Shown: positions 61,230 to 64,000 of the stretch, in pieces
Numbering within the stretch: position 1 is the first letter of the stretch
How the letters are laid out: every line of letters begins with the position of its first letter
Assembly (NCBI RefSeq): GCF_900155985.1
Contig: NZ_FTMA01000010.1
Location: forward strand, 1 to 64,000
Source: Maribacter ulvicola
GTDB lineage: Bacteria > Bacteroidota > Bacteroidia > Flavobacteriales > Flavobacteriaceae
Length of the DNA stretch: 64,000 bases
Direction of reading: 5' to 3'
Made by a program: the position numbers and the translations under genes
Notes under the pieces: generated by a model
The model's database searches: none
Seen by the model: the letters and a program-made list of their open reading frames with translations, nothing else
What the model was told of the DNA's origin: nothing

Positions 61230-64000
61230 TTAATGCTCTTTTTTTTGATATTGGCTAGGGGTCATTCCTGCTAAGTTTTTGAAAATTCTATTAAAAGCAG
61301 ATTTGGAATTAAAACCACAGTCCCCACCTATAGAAGAAATGGTATGATTTTGATATCTTGGGTCTTTAAGTCTCCTTTTAACTTCTTCTACTCTAAAATG
61401 ATTTATGTAATCATAGAAGTTCTTACCTATATAATCATTAAGCAACACAGATAAATGGTTAGTACTTACACCTATTTTCTTTGCCAAATGTCCCAGTCCT
61501 AATTCTGAATTTAAATAAATTTTGTCCTCTTCCATCAAAAGATTCAATTCTTTTATTTTTTCTTTATTTTCAGCCTCTACCTTAGGATCAACTTGTTTGT
61601 GCAACTTTTTTAACTTGGGAACATCTTTATACATTAAACGATTATTTCTAAATCTTTTAAAATATACAATCGCTAAAGCTAGGGTTATAAATAATAAAAC
61701 ACCGATAACTACTTTAATCTTATTGGTATTCATGAAATTGGTCCTTACGACTATATCTAAATAAATAGGATCCTCGTTCCAAATACCATCATTATTAGAA
61801 GCTTTCAAATAAAAGCGATAATTTCCTGGCTTTAAATTAGAATACCTTGTACTAGGATTTTTACCTGTAGCATACCTCCAGTCTTTATCAAAACCTATCA
61901 ACTTAAAAGCATATTGATTTCGAAGTGGTGATGCAAAGGACAAAGAAGCAAATTCAATTTCAAATCTATTATCATCTTCTGGCAATGTTACTATAGAACC
62001 AGAATAAAGGGGTGCTTCTAAAATTGCAGTATCATCATACAAATGTCCAGCTTCAACAACCTTACCGTCAATCAATAAATCTAAAAAAATAGGTTTAGGT
62101 GGTATTTTATTTAGTGTAAAATCATCAGGATTAAAATAATTTACACCGGCCGTACCTCCAAAAAAAAGAGTACCGTCTTTAGTTTTCCATTTTGCATTCT
62201 TTCTAAACTTTCCTTTTAAAACCCCGTCATAGGTAGAATAATTGGTAAAGGTTTCTGTAGCAATATTAAATTCTGAAAAGCCAGTATTTGTAGCAATCCA
62301 TAAATCTCCTTCATCATCTTCTAATATGGCATTTATTTCGTTATCGGACAAGCCATCTGTTTCAGTGTAATTCTGAAAATAATACCCCCCCTTAATATCT
62401 TTATTTCCGTCTTCTTTCAAAAGGTTTAACCCGGCAGCAGAGGTACCAAACCAAACACGTTGTTTAGCATCCTCATAGATAACAAAAACCTCGTCATTAC
62501 TAATTGATCCAAAATCAGAAGGATCGTGTTTAAACCTAAGAAAACGCTTACTGGATCCATTTTCTTTCAATAATGCCAATCCTCCTTCATTTGTACCGAT
62601 CCATATTCTATTCTTGCTGTCTTCAAACACTGATTGAATATCATTTGAAGGCAATGAGTTGGTATTTAATTTAGAGTAACTAAAATTTTCAAATGTATTT
62701 TCTTCATCATTTTGTTCATCCAATAACGACAATCCTCTTCCTGTACCAAACCACATTCTTCCCAAATGATCTTCTAATATACTACGTACCGATGAAGAGG
62801 CTATACTTGTTTCTTGGTTTTCTTCTTGTAGAAAATGAGTGAAAACCTTCTCTCCTTTTTTTATAACAAAAAGGCCATTGCTCATGGTCGCTATCCATAG
62901 CCTCTCTTTTGAATCTCGATACACGCTTGTGATATAATCTGAATTAAGGCTCTGAGAACCATTCTTACCCATATCTATATGGGTGATTTTTGGATCGGAG
63001 TATCCTTCTTCAAATTTAACATGATCAATACCCTCTCGGGTTCCAATCCAAAAGATATTATTAATATCCTGAAATAAGGTCTGTACAAAATTACTTCGCA
63101 AGCTGTTTTTATTACCAGGCAGGTGAATTAAACTTTTGAATCTATGCCGCGTAAAGTCATAAAAGTCCAATCCTTCTTGGGTACCTACCCAAACGATACC
63201 TTCATTATCTACATAAACATCATAAACATCATTACTACTTATAGACTGATGGCTCTCAGGGTTAGATTGATAAGACTTAAATTCACCTGTTGTTCTTGAG
63301 TACTTTAGCAGACCGTCACCATAGCTACCAAAGAAAATATCTCCGTCATTATTTTGAGACATGCTGTTTAATGATTTGGCACGATAAATTTCAATAAACC
63401 TATCTCTCTCTGATTGGTACCTATAAATTACCGATCCAATAGTAATCCACACTTCACCATAGGTATTGGTTAAAATTTCATCTAACCCATAAGAATCAAA
63501 TGCACCTAAGCCATAAGTTTTTATAATAAGCGAATTTTCAAAATCATAAAGCAACAATCCTTTATCTGTTCCTATCCAATAAGTGTTGTCATAACCTTTT
63601 GCTATAGCGGCTATTTTATAATCTTCCAATACTTGGGTAATTTCTAAAGAAAGGTTATCAATTATAAAATTTTTCTTCTCCGTAGAGACCCAAACAAGAT
63701 TTGAACCATCACAGTATAGCTGTTGTATACTATTAGTACCTATAAGCTCAAAAATATCTGGTGTCTGAACAACCTCAAGTGTAGCCGTATTAATTACGCT
63801 TAGCCCTGTGACAGTACCCACCCATAATTTATCTTTAGAAGTAGCAAGAGTGTATATTTTATCCCCAATAATAGACGTTTCATCGTCTGGTAAATTTTTA
63901 AATATTTTGAATCTATAACCATCATAACGGCTTAGTCCGTTCTGTGTTCCAAACCAGAGAAAACCTTTGTCATCTTTAACGATTTTCCTAACTTCATTAT
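61230..64000 (-). CDS. propeller-sensor transmembrane AraC regulator (N-terminus beyond the window)
   Basis: At least 920 residues. The frame stays open from 63821 to the window edge and reads NEVRKIVKDDKGFLWFGTQN there, so the real start lies beyond 64000; GTG at 63821 is not the start. Parts: two-component-regulator-type beta-propeller repeats (many W-x-G-T motifs), a Y_Y_Y domain (about 700-750 of the visible part, YRFYLKASNNDGIWNEDP), one membrane helix (KVVIGVLLFITLALAIVYF), a linker, then an AraC helix-turn-helix (HLAKKIGVSTNHLSVLLND, CGFNSKSAFNRIFKN, TPSQYQKK). No histidine kinase or receiver domain is present. It should sense a glycan outside the cytoplasm and switch on the region F susC operon that follows. 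Confidence 0.9.
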   Translation of the reverse strand, partial: NEVRKIVKDDKGFLWFGTQNGLSRYDGYRFKIFKNLPDDETSIIGDKIYTLATSKDKLWVGTVTGLSVINTATLEVVQTPDIFELIGTNSIQQLYCDGSNLVWVSTEKKNFIIDNLSLEITQVLEDYKIAAIAKGYDNTYWIGTDKGLLLYDFENSLIIKTYGLGAFDSYGLDEILTNTYGEVWITIGSVIYRYQSERDRFIEIYRAKSLNSMSQNNDGDIFFGSYGDGLLKYSRTTGEFKSYQSNPESHQSISSNDVYDVYVDNEGIVWVGTQEGLDFYDFTRHRFKSLIHLPGNKNSLRSNFVQTLFQDINNIFWIGTREGIDHVKFEEGYSDPKITHIDMGKNGSQSLNSDYITSVYRDSKERLWIATMSNGLFVIKKGEKVFTHFLQEENQETSIASSSVRSILEDHLGRMWFGTGRGLSLLDEQNDEENTFENFSYSKLNTNSLPSNDIQSVFEDSKNRIWIGTNEGGLALLKENGSSKRFLRFKHDPSDFGSISNDEVFVIYEDAKQRVWFGTSAAGLNLLKEDGNKDIKGGYYFQNYTETDGLSDNEINAILEDDEGDLWIATNTGFSEFNIATETFTNYSTYDGVLKGKFRKNAKWKTKDGTLFFGGTAGVNYFNPDDFTLNKIPPKPIFLDLLIDGKVVEAGHLYDDTAILEAPLYSGSIVTLPEDDNRFEIEFASLSFASPLRNQYAFKLIGFDKDWRYATGKNPSTRYSNLKPGNYRFYLKASNNDGIWNEDPIYLDIVVRTNFMNTNKIKVVIGVLLFITLALAIVYFKRFRNNRLMYKDVPKLKKLHKQVDPKVEAENKEKIKELNLLMEEDKIYLNSELGLGHLAKKIGVSTNHLSVLLNDYIGKNFYDYINHFRVEEVKRRLKDPRYQNHTISSIGGDCGFNSKSAFNRIFKNLAGMTPSQYQKKEH

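Overview
The window comes from a low-GC marine-type flavobacterium (Bacteroidota; Flavobacteriaceae such as Maribacter or Zobellia fit, but this is a judgement from gene content and no species call was attempted). Evidence: three SusC/SusD pairs, a PorP/SprF plus type-B T9SS substrate pair, Bacteroidota lipoproteins, very A/T-rich gene starts and no Shine-Dalgarno motifs. Apart from two genes at 30-35 kb, every gene lies on the minus strand, so transcription reads from high to low coordinates. No tRNA, rRNA, CRISPR array, phage or intact insertion sequence was seen.

Region A (about 0.26-15 kb) is one long run: susC, susD, a DUF1080 protein, a very large PVC-type cytochrome c/dehydrogenase lipoprotein, an FG-GAP/VCBS protein, a small Dabb protein, a Tm-1-like (UPF0261) protein, a PEP-hydrolase-family TIM barrel and an MFS transporter, ended by a strong hairpin. 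The start of an FMN-dependent hydroxyacid dehydrogenase gene follows at the window edge. I read this as an uptake and oxidation pathway for an unknown sugar-derived compound; the Tm-1-like/PEP-hydrolase pair is its least understood part.

Region B (15.6-29.2 kb) holds a membrane-anchored AraC-type regulator with two beta-sandwich modules, a second susC/susD pair with two surface lipoproteins (DUF4959/DUF5126/DUF5000-like and DUF4998/discoidin-like), and a GH20 hexosaminidase gene standing 1.6 kb upstream. Region C (30.0-35.2 kb, plus strand) is a giant repeat-rich T9SS substrate whose type-B sorting domain is cut by an in-frame amber codon, followed by its PorP/SprF partner gene and a good terminator.

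Region D (35.5-42.4 kb) is a tandem set of five secreted hydrolases: three endonuclease/exonuclease/phosphatase-fold (EEP) proteins, one with a LamG domain, a Tat-type calcineurin-like phosphoesterase and a formylglycine sulfatase. Region E (42.6-49.9 kb) is a metal/metalloid island: ArsO-like monooxygenase, a 50-residue MerT-like membrane peptide, an ArsP-type permease, a thioredoxin-fold protein with adjacent cysteines, SigZ-type sigma factor, ChrA, two PAP2 phosphatases, DoxX, a small cytochrome c and a cupin-AraC regulator. Region F (50.3-64 kb) is a third polysaccharide-utilisation-like locus: a propeller-TM-AraC regulator (cut by the window end), susC, susD, an NPCBM/clan GH-D-like protein, a GH29-like protein and a SASA-type esterase.

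Start codons were moved inward where the longest frame began with GTG or TTG and an internal ATG gave a clean signal peptide or better spacing.
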